A stretch of DNA of 64,000 nucleotides from B1 sp034439755 (GTDB lineage: Bacteria; Bacteroidota; Bacteroidia; UKL13-3). A program made the position numbers and the translations under genes. Shown here one piece after another: positions 1-8,744 of this stretch (positions within the stretch are counted from its first letter, which is position 1; the number at the start of each line of letters is the position of its first letter). The notes under the pieces are model-generated. The model saw nothing but the letters and a program-made list of their open reading frames with translations, did no database searches and was not told the DNA's origin. Where the stretch lies: contig JAWXAZ010000098.1 of assembly GCA_034439755.1 (NCBI GenBank), positions 62,001 to 126,000 on the forward strand, in the 5' to 3' direction.

Positions 1-747
1 TCGAAAGATTTAACCGGAAATGGTTTTTGCGATGGGGGGTCTTTTAACCTTACTTCGAGCGCAAGTTCCAATAACCAGTGGTTTATTAACGATACTTTGT
101 ATTTGGGTGAGACCAACAAAGTATTAAACTATAACGATGCTGGTGAATTTAAGGTGCAGGTTAGCGATAAGGGTTGTGTAATTTTTTCTGATTCTATTTT
201 GATTGCCAAGTTGCCTAAGCCTGTAACTTCCGAAATATCGGGAGTTAATTGGGCGGTAAAGGGAGATACAGCTACCTTTTCTGTTACGCCTGGATTAAGT
301 GGTTCTATTTTTAACTGGACCTTAAGTGGTGGTAGTTTGCAATCTGGTTCTGGCTCTAGTGCTGTGGTTGTTAAGTTTAATACAGTGGCATCTGCGGTAG
401 TAAACGTGCAGGAAAATGCAAGCAATGGTTGCAAGGGATTAACTAAGACAATTAATATAAGTTTGGTCAATACCGGTCTTTCTCAATTGGGTAAATTGCC
501 CAGTTTGAAAATATGGCCTAACCCTAGCAGTGAAATTTTGAAGATAGAACTTGAGCTTGTTCAATCTTCTGAATTTACATTTGCTGTATACAATAGTTTG
601 GGTCAGAAAGTAAAAGTAGAAGAAATGGAAAGCACCGCCAATGGTCGCATAAAAAGCTTAAATGTAGCTACGCTGCCAAAAGGAGTATATTTTATAAAAG
701 TGAAATATTTGGATGGAGAGTTCTCACAAACTTTTATGAAAGAATAA
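1..747 (+). CDS. T9SS-secreted protein, C-terminal part (5' end outside window)
   Basis: The reading frame is open from base 1, so the true start lies upstream. The visible ~248 residues hold a PKD/Ig-like beta-sandwich segment (around bases 220-470, with a NWTLSGG core) and a C-terminal type IX secretion sorting domain. The latter begins with the hallmark WPNPSSE motif and continues with YNSLGQ and a LPKGVYFIKV strand, ending close to the last residue. Proteins with this tail cross the outer membrane through the T9SS and are attached to the cell surface or released. The substrate-binding or enzymatic part, if any, is not visible. A terminator follows 20 bases after the stop. Confidence 0.85.
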   Translation, partial: SKDLTGNGFCDGGSFNLTSSASSNNQWFINDTLYLGETNKVLNYNDAGEFKVQVSDKGCVIFSDSILIAKLPKPVTSEISGVNWAVKGDTATFSVTPGLSGSIFNWTLSGGSLQSGSGSSAVVVKFNTVASAVVNVQENASNGCKGLTKTINISLVNTGLSQLGKLPSLKIWPNPSSEILKIELELVQSSEFTFAVYNSLGQKVKVEEMESTANGRIKSLNVATLPKGVYFIKVKYLDGEFSQTFMKE

Positions 748-767
748 TTAGATATTTCTATAAAAAG

Positions 768-797
768 GCTGCTTCAGAGGTTGAAGCAGCTTTTTTT
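768..797. terminator. Intrinsic terminator between convergent genes
   Basis: A 9-bp perfect stem (GCTGCTTCA / TGAAGCAGC) with loop GAGGT is followed by seven T on the + strand. On the minus strand the same stem is followed by a shorter CTTTTTA tract. It probably serves mainly the secreted-protein gene on the + strand and perhaps also the polyprenyl synthase gene converging from the other side. Confidence 0.85.
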
Positions 798-820
798 GTG
801 CTGGTTAGTGCAGAGGCTGG

Positions 821-1795
821 CTAATGATTTCTTTCGATGATAAATTCCACCAGCTCTTTTACATTGGCTTTTACGCTGCTATCTGGCAGGCTATCAATAA
901 TGGCTAACGCTTCGTTTTTATATCGGTTCATGGCTTCTTTGGTATAGGCAATTCCGTTGTGGGCATTGACATAATTTACCACTTCGGCCACTTTTTTCTT
1001 GTTGTTGTGGTGGTTTTTGATGGTATGAATCATCTTGTTTCTTATAGCGCTATCAGCTTTATTAAGCGTATAGATGATGGGCAGGGTGAGCTTCTTTTCT
1101 TTAAGGTCTATGCCTCTTGGTTTACCAATATCCTCGTCGCCATAATCGAGCAAATCGTCTTTCATTTGAAAGGCAATGCCAATTTTCTCGCCAAATAGGC
1201 GCATTTTCTCAATTTGTTCAGGATTTGCACCAGCCGAGGCAGCGCCAATAGCGCAACAAGAAGCAATGAGGGATGCTGTTTTTTTTGTGATGATATCGTA
1301 GTAAACTTCCTCGGATAGATTGAGGTTTCTTGTTTTTTCTATCTGAAGCAATTCGCCTTCGCTCATTTCTTTTACCGCGTTGCTAACAATTTCGAGTAAG
1401 TTATAATCTTTATTTTGGATAGAAAGTAGGAGTCCTCTGCTCAATAAATAATCTCCTACCAGCACGGCAATTTTATTTTTCCATAGGGCATTAATAGAGA
1501 AAAATCCCCTGCGCTCGTCGCTATCGTCTACCACATCGTCGTGAACCAAGGTTGCGGTATGCAATAATTCCACAAGACTGGCGCCTCTAAAGGTAGCATC
1601 GCCTATGGTTTCACTAAATAATTTGGCGCTAAAAAAAACGAAAATGGGGCGAATTTGCTTGCCTTTGCGCTTAATAATATAATTCATAATGGTGTCCAAT
1701 AAGGGTACACTACTCTTCATGGCTTCTCTGAATTTGGTTTCAAACAAATTCAATTCTTGCTCTATCGGAATCTTTATATGGTCAAGCTTATTCAC
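821..1795 (-). CDS. ispB: Polyprenyl diphosphate synthase (trans-isoprenyl chain elongation)
   Basis: 324 residues, normal for all-trans polyprenyl synthases. The first aspartate-rich motif is DDVVD at residues 86-90, followed by DERR; the second is DDLLD at 212-216. The basic KGKQIRP segment near residue 45 binds isopentenyl diphosphate. The residues four and five before the first motif are Thr and Ala, small side chains that in this family allow long products, so a menaquinone side chain (heptaprenyl to nonaprenyl) is more likely than farnesyl diphosphate. That product inference is from family knowledge. It is transcribed divergently from radA. The symbol is by analogy to the octaprenyl synthase and the exact chain length is unknown. 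Confidence 0.85.
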   Translation of the reverse strand: MNKLDHIKIPIEQELNLFETKFREAMKSSVPLLDTIMNYIIKRKGKQIRPIFVFFSAKLFSETIGDATFRGASLVELLHTATLVHDDVVDDSDERRGFFSINALWKNKIAVLVGDYLLSRGLLLSIQNKDYNLLEIVSNAVKEMSEGELLQIEKTRNLNLSEEVYYDIITKKTASLIASCCAIGAASAGANPEQIEKMRLFGEKIGIAFQMKDDLLDYGDEDIGKPRGIDLKEKKLTLPIIYTLNKADSAIRNKMIHTIKNHHNNKKKVAEVVNYVNAHNGIAYTKEAMNRYKNEALAIIDSLPDSSVKANVKELVEFIIERNH

Positions 1796-1838
1796 TAAGG
1801 CGCAATTAAAACAATTTCCATTGTTTTTTTATTCAGCG

Positions 1839-1871
1839 TTTACTGATTTATATTAGCACAAAATATATTTG
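1839..1871 (+). promoter_or_regulatory. Possible radA promoter (TTTA-N21-TATATTTG)
   Basis: TATATTTG at 1864-1871 is an exact match to the Bacteroidota -7 box TAnnTTTG, and TTTA at 1839-1842 is a one-mismatch -33 box 21 bases upstream. The box ends only 6 bases before the radA ATG at 1878, so the transcript would start at or within a few bases of the start codon. Confidence 0.4.
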
Positions 1872-1877
1872 AACAAA

Positions 1878-3245
1878 ATGGCCAAAACGCATGCTACTTT
1901 TTTTTGCAAGAACTGTGGGGCTTCCGCCGCCAAATGGATAGGAAAATGTCCGGCTTGTGGCGAGTGGAATTCTTACGTAGAAGAAGTTGTACACAAAGAG
2001 AAAGAAGATTTTAAAAGTACTTGGAAAAAAGAAGGCCAGGTAATTTCGCGCAAGCCCATTGTTATAAACGAAGTTGAACAAGGAACAGAACAGCGCATTC
2101 CTTTAAAAGACCAAGAACTTGCGCGGGTGCTAGGCGGTGGCTTGGTGCCGGGAAGTGTGGTACTTATTGGCGGAGAACCGGGCATTGGAAAATCTACTTT
2201 ACTCTTGCAAGTGGCCTTGCAATTTTCTAACCTAAAGGTGTTATATATTAGTGGCGAGGAAAGCGAGAGTCAGATAAAAATGCGTGCCGAGCGCATTCCC
2301 TTCAAGAACGAACAGTGTTATTTATATACAGAGGTCTCTACTCAAAAAATTGGCAAGGCATTAAAAGAATTACAACCAGATTTGGTGGTAGTAGATTCTA
2401 TCCAAACATTGCAATCTGATTTGATTGACAGCACGCCAGGAAGTATTTCGCAAATTAAGGAAACGGCTAGCGACATGATTCGCTTTGCCAAAGAAACCAA
2501 TACGCCCATTTTTTTAATTGGCCACATTACCAAAGACGGCACCTTGGCTGGGCCAAAATTATTGGAACACATGGTTGATACCGTTTTGCAATTTGAAGGC
2601 GATAGGCACCATGTTTACCGCATTTTGCGCAGCACTAAAAACAGGTTTGGGTCAACCAACGAGATTGGGATTTATGAAATGCAGCAAGGCGGATTAAGAG
2701 AAGTGAGTAACCCATCTGAGATTCTTATTTCGCAACGAGATGAAGCGCTGAGTGGGGTTTCCATTGCGGCCACTTTGGAAGGCATGCGGCCTTTGTTAAT
2801 TGAAACACAAGCTTTGGTGAGTGCCGCAGTTTATGGCACGCCCCAGCGAAATTCGAATGGATATGATGCCAAACGGTTGAATATGTTGTTGGCCATTTTG
2901 GAGAAAAAATGTGGCTTGCGCATGGGCATGCAAGATGTGTTTGTGAATATTGCAGGCGGACTAAAAGTAGAAGATCCGGGCATTGATTTGAGCATCATTG
3001 CTTCTATCGTTTCTAGCTACGAAAACTTGCCCATTGATAGCAAAATTTGTTTTGTGGGCGAGGTGGGGTTAAGCGGTGAAATAAGGGCGGTAAGCAGAAT
3101 TGAGCAACGCATTTCTGAAGCAGAAAAATTGGGATTTAAAACCGTGTATTTGTCTAAATTCAATAAATTACCCAAAGGAAAAATTGGTTTAAAAGTAGTA
3201 GAAGTGGCCAAGTTAGATGAGATGCTTCAATTCCTTTTTGGCTGA
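1878..3245 (+). CDS. radA: DNA repair protein RadA
   Basis: 455 residues from the ATG at 1878; an in-frame TTG nine bases earlier is less likely because family members begin MAKT with the zinc finger just behind. Domains in order: C4 zinc finger (C10, C13, C24, C27), RecA-like ATPase with Walker A GGEPGIGKST at 98-107, the RadA-specific KNRFG motif at 254-258, and a C-terminal Lon-protease-like domain. RadA is a hexameric helicase that drives branch migration and processing of recombination intermediates. All diagnostic motifs are present. Confidence 0.97.
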   Translation: MAKTHATFFCKNCGASAAKWIGKCPACGEWNSYVEEVVHKEKEDFKSTWKKEGQVISRKPIVINEVEQGTEQRIPLKDQELARVLGGGLVPGSVVLIGGEPGIGKSTLLLQVALQFSNLKVLYISGEESESQIKMRAERIPFKNEQCYLYTEVSTQKIGKALKELQPDLVVVDSIQTLQSDLIDSTPGSISQIKETASDMIRFAKETNTPIFLIGHITKDGTLAGPKLLEHMVDTVLQFEGDRHHVYRILRSTKNRFGSTNEIGIYEMQQGGLREVSNPSEILISQRDEALSGVSIAATLEGMRPLLIETQALVSAAVYGTPQRNSNGYDAKRLNMLLAILEKKCGLRMGMQDVFVNIAGGLKVEDPGIDLSIIASIVSSYENLPIDSKICFVGEVGLSGEIRAVSRIEQRISEAEKLGFKTVYLSKFNKLPKGKIGLKVVEVAKLDEMLQFLFG

Positions 3246-3263
3246 ACCAAGAAATGATGGGTC

Positions 3264-3881
3264 TTAGTTTATATGGAGTAAATTAATTTTTTTTAGTTCG
3301 GTTAAGAACCAATTGTCGATGGGTTCATGCGCCCACAGGGTGTTAATTCCCGCCTTTTCGGCACCCTTTAAATTGCCTTTGTTATCGTCGATAAAGAGGG
3401 TCTCACTGCCTTTTAATTGGGCATCATTTAACGCATAATGATAGCAATCTACATTGGGTTTTCTGTGGCCAATTTCGTGCGATAAATATATCTTTTCGAA
3501 AAGCTCCTCAAATATCTCCTTGCCATGCTCTTCATATAAGGCATCAATGTGAATGGAATTAGTATTGCTTAATAAAAATAGGCGGTATTTTTTTTTGAGT
3601 TGCCTAAGCATCTCAACCCTAGCTGGAGGAAAGTCTAACAACATGCTGTTCCAAGCATGCACAATGTCTTCTTTGCTGGCATTTCCCTTTATTTGGGTAT
3701 GTAAAGTTTGCACAAAGAGTTCGGCACTAATTTTACCTATTTCAAAATCGGTAAAGAGATTGCCTTGCATATTCATTTCATCAAGATCTGCACCTAGTTT
3801 AATAAAAGCCCTAAGTGTTTTTTCTTGGTCCAAATTGAGCACCACAGCGCCTAAATCGAACAGTAAATTTTTGATTGCCAT
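3264..3881 (-). CDS. HAD-family phosphatase (YihX-like)
   Basis: 205 residues. HAD motif I is FDLGAV with the nucleophile D9; as in the YihX glucose-1-phosphate phosphatase group the residue two after it is Gly rather than the second Asp of the classic DxD. Motif II is LLSNTNS, motif III includes GHRKP, and motif IV is FIDDNKGN. The cap is the small alpha-helical type. It lies 35 bases downstream of the GGGP synthase gene on the same strand and is probably co-transcribed with it. The substrate cannot be told from sequence. Confidence 0.8.
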   Translation of the reverse strand: MAIKNLLFDLGAVVLNLDQEKTLRAFIKLGADLDEMNMQGNLFTDFEIGKISAELFVQTLHTQIKGNASKEDIVHAWNSMLLDFPPARVEMLRQLKKKYRLFLLSNTNSIHIDALYEEHGKEIFEELFEKIYLSHEIGHRKPNVDCYHYALNDAQLKGSETLFIDDNKGNLKGAEKAGINTLWAHEPIDNWFLTELKKINLLHIN

Positions 3882-3916
3882 GATACTTTAATAACGTAAA
3901 GCTAAGAGAAAAGTTT

Positions 3917-4669
3917 TTATTTATTTAGGTTGTGGATAGCCGCCGTTAATTTTGCTACCAGTTGTGGGTCTTTTTCTATGGCATTTCCAACCACTACAAT
4001 ATCTGCCCCTGCGTTGCAAGTAGCAATAGCCTGTTCAATTGTTCTGATTCCACCACCAATGAAAAGCGGACCCGTGATTTGAGATTTTACCTCAGCAATC
4101 ATGGAAGCACTAATTGGGTTTTGGGCACCGCTACCGGCATCCATATAAATTACTTTTAGTCCCAACATTTCTCCGGCCAAAGCAGTACAAGCGGCAATGT
4201 TATTTTTATCGGAAGGCAGTGGGGTGGTATTGCTCATATACATTACGCTGGTAATGTTACCGCCATCTACAATCATATAGCCGGTAGGAATTACTTCTAT
4301 GCCCGATTTTTTGAGTAGGGGTGCAGCCAATACATGTTTGCCAATCAATAAATCGGGATTTCTACCGCTAATCATGCTCAGAAAAAGAATGGCATCGGCA
4401 GCTTTATGTGTTTGCATAATATTTCCTGGAAACAAGACCACTGGAATTTGTGTATGCGATTTAAGTAGCTCAATGCACCTATCCCAAAAGCCATTGGTAA
4501 TTAAACTACCACCCACCAAAATTAAATCCACAGCGGATTCATTGCATAAATTAATTAAATTTAGCAAGTCGGCTTCCGAGTGAAGACTATCGGGGTCTAT
4601 TAAAACAGCTAATTGCTTTAATCCCTTTTGTGCTTTCTCGGTTAAGGAATTATAAAATTGGGTTTTCAA
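3917..4669 (-). CDS. Geranylgeranylglyceryl phosphate synthase family protein (GGGPS/PcrB)
   Basis: 250 residues forming a TIM-barrel prenyltransferase. Supporting segments are LIDPDS near residue 25, VGGSLITNGFW around 52, PGNIMQ around 80, YMDAGSGA around 175 and the phosphate-binding loops GGGIRT and GNAIEKD near the C-terminus. Archaeal members join geranylgeranyl diphosphate to sn-glycerol-1-phosphate to begin ether lipids; bacterial members include heptaprenylglyceryl phosphate synthase (PcrB), and Bacteroidota copies are known. Here the prenyl donor could come from the polyprenyl synthase 2 kb away. It heads a likely two-gene unit with the HAD phosphatase. Family assignment is firm; the product is inferred. 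Confidence 0.85.
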   Translation of the reverse strand: MKTQFYNSLTEKAQKGLKQLAVLIDPDSLHSEADLLNLINLCNESAVDLILVGGSLITNGFWDRCIELLKSHTQIPVVLFPGNIMQTHKAADAILFLSMISGRNPDLLIGKHVLAAPLLKKSGIEVIPTGYMIVDGGNITSVMYMSNTTPLPSDKNNIAACTALAGEMLGLKVIYMDAGSGAQNPISASMIAEVKSQITGPLFIGGGIRTIEQAIATCNAGADIVVVGNAIEKDPQLVAKLTAAIHNLNK

Positions 4670-5126
4670 TATTACTTAGTTTCTATAAGCAACAAATTAA
4701 AGCTTTTTATCCCAAAATACGCAATTCAATTCAATAATTGCCGGCATAACCTGTAAAATGAAGGTAATTGAAACAGCTTCCTAGCATTTAAACCAAGCCT
4801 CTTTATCCTTTTAATATCTTTGGTTTGGCAACAGAAACCTCGATTTATTTTTTTAGTTAGGCTCAAAATGAAAAATCCTCTTTTTACAAAATGAACAATG
4901 ACCACTTTTTTTTTATAATTCCAAATGGAAAATATTGCATCTCATGCAAATTGCACTAAAGTGTATTCATTTAAAGACAATAAGCTGATTATTAAGAAAT
5001 TGTTAGCTTGGGCAAATCCGCAAGTACCAAGGCCTCCACTGTGAATAACTAATGTTATAAACACCTCAAAGTATAGCTTTCACTAAACAAAAAAGAAATC
5101 AACATAGCAGACTGTTGAAATTGATT
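4670..5126. other. Long intergenic region upstream of nrdJ, no gene seen
   Basis: About 450 AT-rich bases between the divergently transcribed GGGPS and nrdJ genes. I see no open frame with coding character. TATCTTTG at 4815-4822 matches a -7 box but lacks a -33 partner. Around 5010-5050 there are fragments reminiscent of a cobalamin riboswitch core (GCAAATCCG, then CCACTGTGA), but the surrounding conserved helices are not evident. Confidence 0.4.
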
Positions 5127-5158
5127 TTTGATTTAGAAGTTTAGATAGGTGACTTTTG
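5127..5158 (+). promoter_or_regulatory. Probable nrdJ promoter with hairpin in the leader
   Basis: TTTG at 5127-5130, a 20-base spacer and GACTTTTG at 5151-5158 fit the Bacteroidota promoter TTTG-N20-TAnnTTTG with one mismatch. Transcription would begin near 5162-5165. The first leader bases then form a hairpin at about 5168-5185 (CCCTA / TAGGG) that ends ~40 bases before the ATG and has no T-tract, so it is not a terminator; it could stabilise the 5' end. Confidence 0.5.
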
Positions 5159-5224
5159 GATAAAAACCCCTAGAGTTTTTTAGGGTAAAAAAACTGAGTT
5201 AAAACACCATACTATATAGATAAA

Positions 5225-8200
5225 ATGAGCCGCACTAAAAAGAACAATGAGCAAAAGGGTCTCCGCATTGAGCGACACTTTACAAAAGAGGGCGTAAGCG
5301 CGTACGATATGTTTACGTACGATTACCGCACTTCTGTTATTAAAAACCCGAATGGCAGCGTGGTTTTTGAAATGAAAAATGTGGAAGTTCCAAATTTTTG
5401 GAGCCAGGTGGCAACAGATGTTTTGGCTCAAAAATATTTCCGTAAAGCTGGGGTGCCTCATGCAGATGGAACTACTGGAAGAGAAACCAGTATTAAACAG
5501 GTTGCTCATCGCATGGCTCATTGTTGGATGAAGTGGGGTGAAGAGTATGGGTATTTTGATTCTAGCGAAGATGCTCAAATATTTTATGATGAAATGGCCT
5601 TCATGATTGTGGGTCAGTATGCCGCTCCAAATTCGCCACAATGGTTTAATTCTGGATTGCATAGTTCTTATGGCATTACGGGTAAGCCTCAAGGGCATTT
5701 CTTTGTTAATCCTAAAACAGGCAAACTAGAAAAATCTACCTCAGCTTATGAACGCCCGCAGCCGCATGCGTGTTTCATTTTATCTGTTGACGATGATTTG
5801 GTGAACGATGGTGGTATTATGGATTTATGGGTGCGCGAAGCCCGTATTTTTAAATATGGTTCTGGTGTAGGTACTAATTTCTCTCGCATTCGTGGTGCCA
5901 AAGAAAAATTATCTGGAGGAGGCTCGTCTTCTGGTTTAATGAGTTTCTTAAAAATTGGTGACCGTGCAGCAGGTGCCATCAAATCGGGCGGAACAACACG
6001 CCGTGCAGCCAAAATGGTTTGCTTGGATTTGGATCACCCCGAAATCATAGAATTTATTAATTGGAAAAAGAACGAAGAAAAGAAAGTTGCAGCGCTAATT
6101 GCCGCAGGTTACCCAAGCGATTATGAGGGTGAGGCTTATGCTACTGTTTCTGGACAAAATAGCAATAACTCGGTGCGCATTCCGCATAAGTTTTTCGAAA
6201 CTTTGGCAGAGGGTGGCGATTGGGAATTAACAGCCCGTACCGATGGTAGGGTGATGGAAAAAGTGCCTGCCAATAAAATGTGGGATATGATTGCAGATGC
6301 CGCATGGGCTTGTGCAGATCCTGGTGTGCAATATGATACTACCATTAACGAATGGCATACTTGTCCTGAAGGTGGAAGAATTAACGCTTCAAACCCTTGT
6401 AGCGAGTACATGTTCTTAGACAATACCGCTTGCAACTTGGCTAGCTTAAACTTGATGCGTTTCTTTGATGAGAAAACATTGGTGTTTGATGTAAAAGCCT
6501 TTGAACATGCGAGTCGCCTTTGGACTATGGTATTAGAAATCTCGGTATTAATGGCGCAATTCCCTTCTCAGGAAGTGGCTCAATTAAGTTATGAGTACCG
6601 TACTTTGGGGTTGGGTTATGCTAACTTAGGTAGCATGTTAATGATTTCGGGCATTCCTTATGATAGTCCAAAAGCATTTGCCTTAGGTGGCGCTATCACC
6701 GCAATTTTAAACGGTGTTGCTTACCAAACTTCGGCAGAAATGGCTAAGTATTTAGGAACTTTCCCTAAGTATGAAGAGAACAAAACACACATGATGCGTG
6801 TAATGCGCAACCACCGTTATGCGGCTTATAATGCTACCGATGCATACGAAGGATTATCGATAAAGCCAGTGGGCATTGATCCAAAATATTGTCCAGATTA
6901 CTTGTTAAAAGCGGCTTGCGATTCTTGGGATAAGGCCGTTCAAATGGGAGAAGAATATGGTTACCGCAATGCGCAAGCAACGGTAATTGCACCAACAGGT
7001 ACCATTGGTTTGGTAATGGATTGCGATACTACAGGTATTGAGCCAGATTTTGCTTTGGTTAAGTTTAAGAAATTATCGGGTGGTGGTTATTTTAAAATTA
7101 TCAATACGGGTGTGCCTGCAGCGTTAAGGAACTTAGGTTATAACGAAACTGAAATTGACGCAGTTATTCATTACGCAATTGGTTCAGCCAGCCTAAAAGG
7201 TGCGCCACATATTAACCCAGAATCTTTAAAATTCCGCGGATTTACTGAGGAAGAAATTGAGAAATTAGACAAAGCAGCAGCAGGTGCTTTTGAAATTGGA
7301 TTTGCTTTTAACCATTGGACACTTGGCGAAGCTTGCATGCAGAGACTTGGGTTTACAACCGAGGAGTATAATGGCGCCAACTTTAATTTATTGCGTAAAT
7401 TAGGATTTACCCGCCAAGAAATTGAAGAGGCCAATGATTTTATTTGTGGTACCATGACTGTTGAAGGTGCGCCATTTATGAAAGATGAGCATTTAGCTGT
7501 TTTTGATTGTGCCAATAAATGTGGTAACAAGGGTACCCGTTATATTGCTGCAACTGGCCATATTCGCATGATGGCGGCTGCACAACCTTTCTTGAGTGGT
7601 GCAATTTCTAAAACAATTAACTTGCCTAACGAAGCCAATGTTGAAGACATTAAAGAATGCTACCATTTGAGCTGGAGCCTTGGATTAAAAGCCAATGCAC
7701 TTTACCGCGATGGTTGTAAATTGAGTCAGCCATTGAGCAATAAATCGGATGTAAAAGACGATGAAGATATTCAAGATGCAGTAGAGCAAATATTAGGCGA
7801 AGATGCACATAAGCCAGTAAGTGAGTTAAGTCCAGAGCAGGTTTTGGAAGCAGCAACAGCTATTTTAAATCGCACACACGATACAGCGTTTAAGCATAAA
7901 TTAGCGGGTGTAGTAGCACGCAAAACATTGCCAGGAAAGCGCGGTGGTTTTACACAAAAAGCCAGTGTGGGTGGTCAAACTATCTTTGTTAGAACAGGTG
8001 AATATGAAGATGGAACATTGGGAGAAATCTTTGTAGACTTGCATAAAGAAGGAGCTACTTTGCGCTCGTTAATGAACTGCTTCTCTATTGCCGTTTCATT
8101 GGGCTTACAATATGGCGTTCCATTAGAAGAATATGTAGACAAATTTACCTTCACCAGGTTTGAACCTGCAGGTATGGTTGCTGGTCACGATAACATTAAA

Positions 8201-8611
8201 TCTGCTACCTCTATCATTGATTACATGTTCCGCATGTTGGGTTTTGAATACCTAGGAAGAGAAGATTTTATTCAAGTAGCGCCAAATGATAACCAAAGAA
8301 GTCATTTAGCCATCAACCAACACCGGGCAGCTAAAGAAATAGAGAATACAAAAATTAAGGCTGAACCAATTGCGCCGATGAGTGTTGCACAAGTTGCTCC
8401 CATAGGATTTCACAGGTCAGAAGTGAAAGCAGTAGTAGAAATTAAATCTGCTAGCATGGTGCATGCAGAAGCCGCTCCTTTGGATCAGGTAAGTGAAATG
8501 AACAAGCGCATGGGAGATAGTCCGGCTTGTCCTACTTGTGGCCATATTACCATTCGCAGTGGTGCTTGTTATAAGTGCTTAAATTGCGGCACTCAGACAG
8601 GTTGTAGTTAA
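5225..8611 (+). CDS. nrdJ: Adenosylcobalamin-dependent (class II) ribonucleotide reductase
   Basis: 1128 residues, the long class II form. Features in order: N-terminal region with HACFILSVDDD carrying the first redox cysteine (about residue 183), the NPCSEYMF motif (about 390-397) with the radical-site Cys and Glu, the phosphate-binding APTGTIG loop (about 588), the rest of the ten-stranded barrel, a TSCPD-type domain containing MNCFSIAVSLGLQYG (about 957-971), and a cysteine-rich C-terminal tail with CPTCG and CYKCLNCG that binds metal or carries the regenerating thiols. It makes deoxyribonucleotides independently of oxygen using coenzyme B12. No other RNR subunit lies in the window. An intrinsic terminator follows, so it is a single-gene unit. 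Confidence 0.96.
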   Translation: MSRTKKNNEQKGLRIERHFTKEGVSAYDMFTYDYRTSVIKNPNGSVVFEMKNVEVPNFWSQVATDVLAQKYFRKAGVPHADGTTGRETSIKQVAHRMAHCWMKWGEEYGYFDSSEDAQIFYDEMAFMIVGQYAAPNSPQWFNSGLHSSYGITGKPQGHFFVNPKTGKLEKSTSAYERPQPHACFILSVDDDLVNDGGIMDLWVREARIFKYGSGVGTNFSRIRGAKEKLSGGGSSSGLMSFLKIGDRAAGAIKSGGTTRRAAKMVCLDLDHPEIIEFINWKKNEEKKVAALIAAGYPSDYEGEAYATVSGQNSNNSVRIPHKFFETLAEGGDWELTARTDGRVMEKVPANKMWDMIADAAWACADPGVQYDTTINEWHTCPEGGRINASNPCSEYMFLDNTACNLASLNLMRFFDEKTLVFDVKAFEHASRLWTMVLEISVLMAQFPSQEVAQLSYEYRTLGLGYANLGSMLMISGIPYDSPKAFALGGAITAILNGVAYQTSAEMAKYLGTFPKYEENKTHMMRVMRNHRYAAYNATDAYEGLSIKPVGIDPKYCPDYLLKAACDSWDKAVQMGEEYGYRNAQATVIAPTGTIGLVMDCDTTGIEPDFALVKFKKLSGGGYFKIINTGVPAALRNLGYNETEIDAVIHYAIGSASLKGAPHINPESLKFRGFTEEEIEKLDKAAAGAFEIGFAFNHWTLGEACMQRLGFTTEEYNGANFNLLRKLGFTRQEIEEANDFICGTMTVEGAPFMKDEHLAVFDCANKCGNKGTRYIAATGHIRMMAAAQPFLSGAISKTINLPNEANVEDIKECYHLSWSLGLKANALYRDGCKLSQPLSNKSDVKDDEDIQDAVEQILGEDAHKPVSELSPEQVLEAATAILNRTHDTAFKHKLAGVVARKTLPGKRGGFTQKASVGGQTIFVRTGEYEDGTLGEIFVDLHKEGATLRSLMNCFSIAVSLGLQYGVPLEEYVDKFTFTRFEPAGMVAGHDNIKSATSIIDYMFRMLGFEYLGREDFIQVAPNDNQRSHLAINQHRAAKEIENTKIKAEPIAPMSVAQVAPIGFHRSEVKAVVEIKSASMVHAEAAPLDQVSEMNKRMGDSPACPTCGHITIRSGACYKCLNCGTQTGCS

Positions 8612-8635
8612 TGTTTAGGTGAATATTTACACTTT

Positions 8636-8672
8636 AAAAAAGAGGCTGTCTCCAAAGGATAGCCTCTTTTTT
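8636..8672 (+). terminator. Intrinsic terminator after nrdJ
   Basis: A 15-bp stem (AAAAAAGAGGCTGTC / GATAGCCTCTTTTTT, one G-T pair) with a 7-base loop; the 3' arm provides the T run. It starts 24 bases after the nrdJ stop. Confidence 0.9.
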
Positions 8673-8744
8673 GCGTTATTTTAGGTAAAACCCGCTTTCG
8701 CTACCACAATAAATTATTATATTGTGCCCTCAAAATTTTATAAA

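Noticed and set aside
4815..4822. TATCTTTG as the nrdJ promoter
   Set aside because: No -33 TTG within 19-21 bases and it would give a 400-base leader; the promoter at 5127-5158 fits better.
5010..5050. Cobalamin riboswitch upstream of nrdJ
   Set aside because: Only short fragments match (GCAAATCCG, CCACTGTGA); spacing and flanking helices are not as expected and a good promoter lies downstream. Kept only as a low-interest item to test.
5180..5698. Long frames opposite nrdJ, secDF, RND and the repeat protein
   Set aside because: They lie wholly antisense to strongly supported genes, lack domain features and are explained by codon bias of the sense strand.
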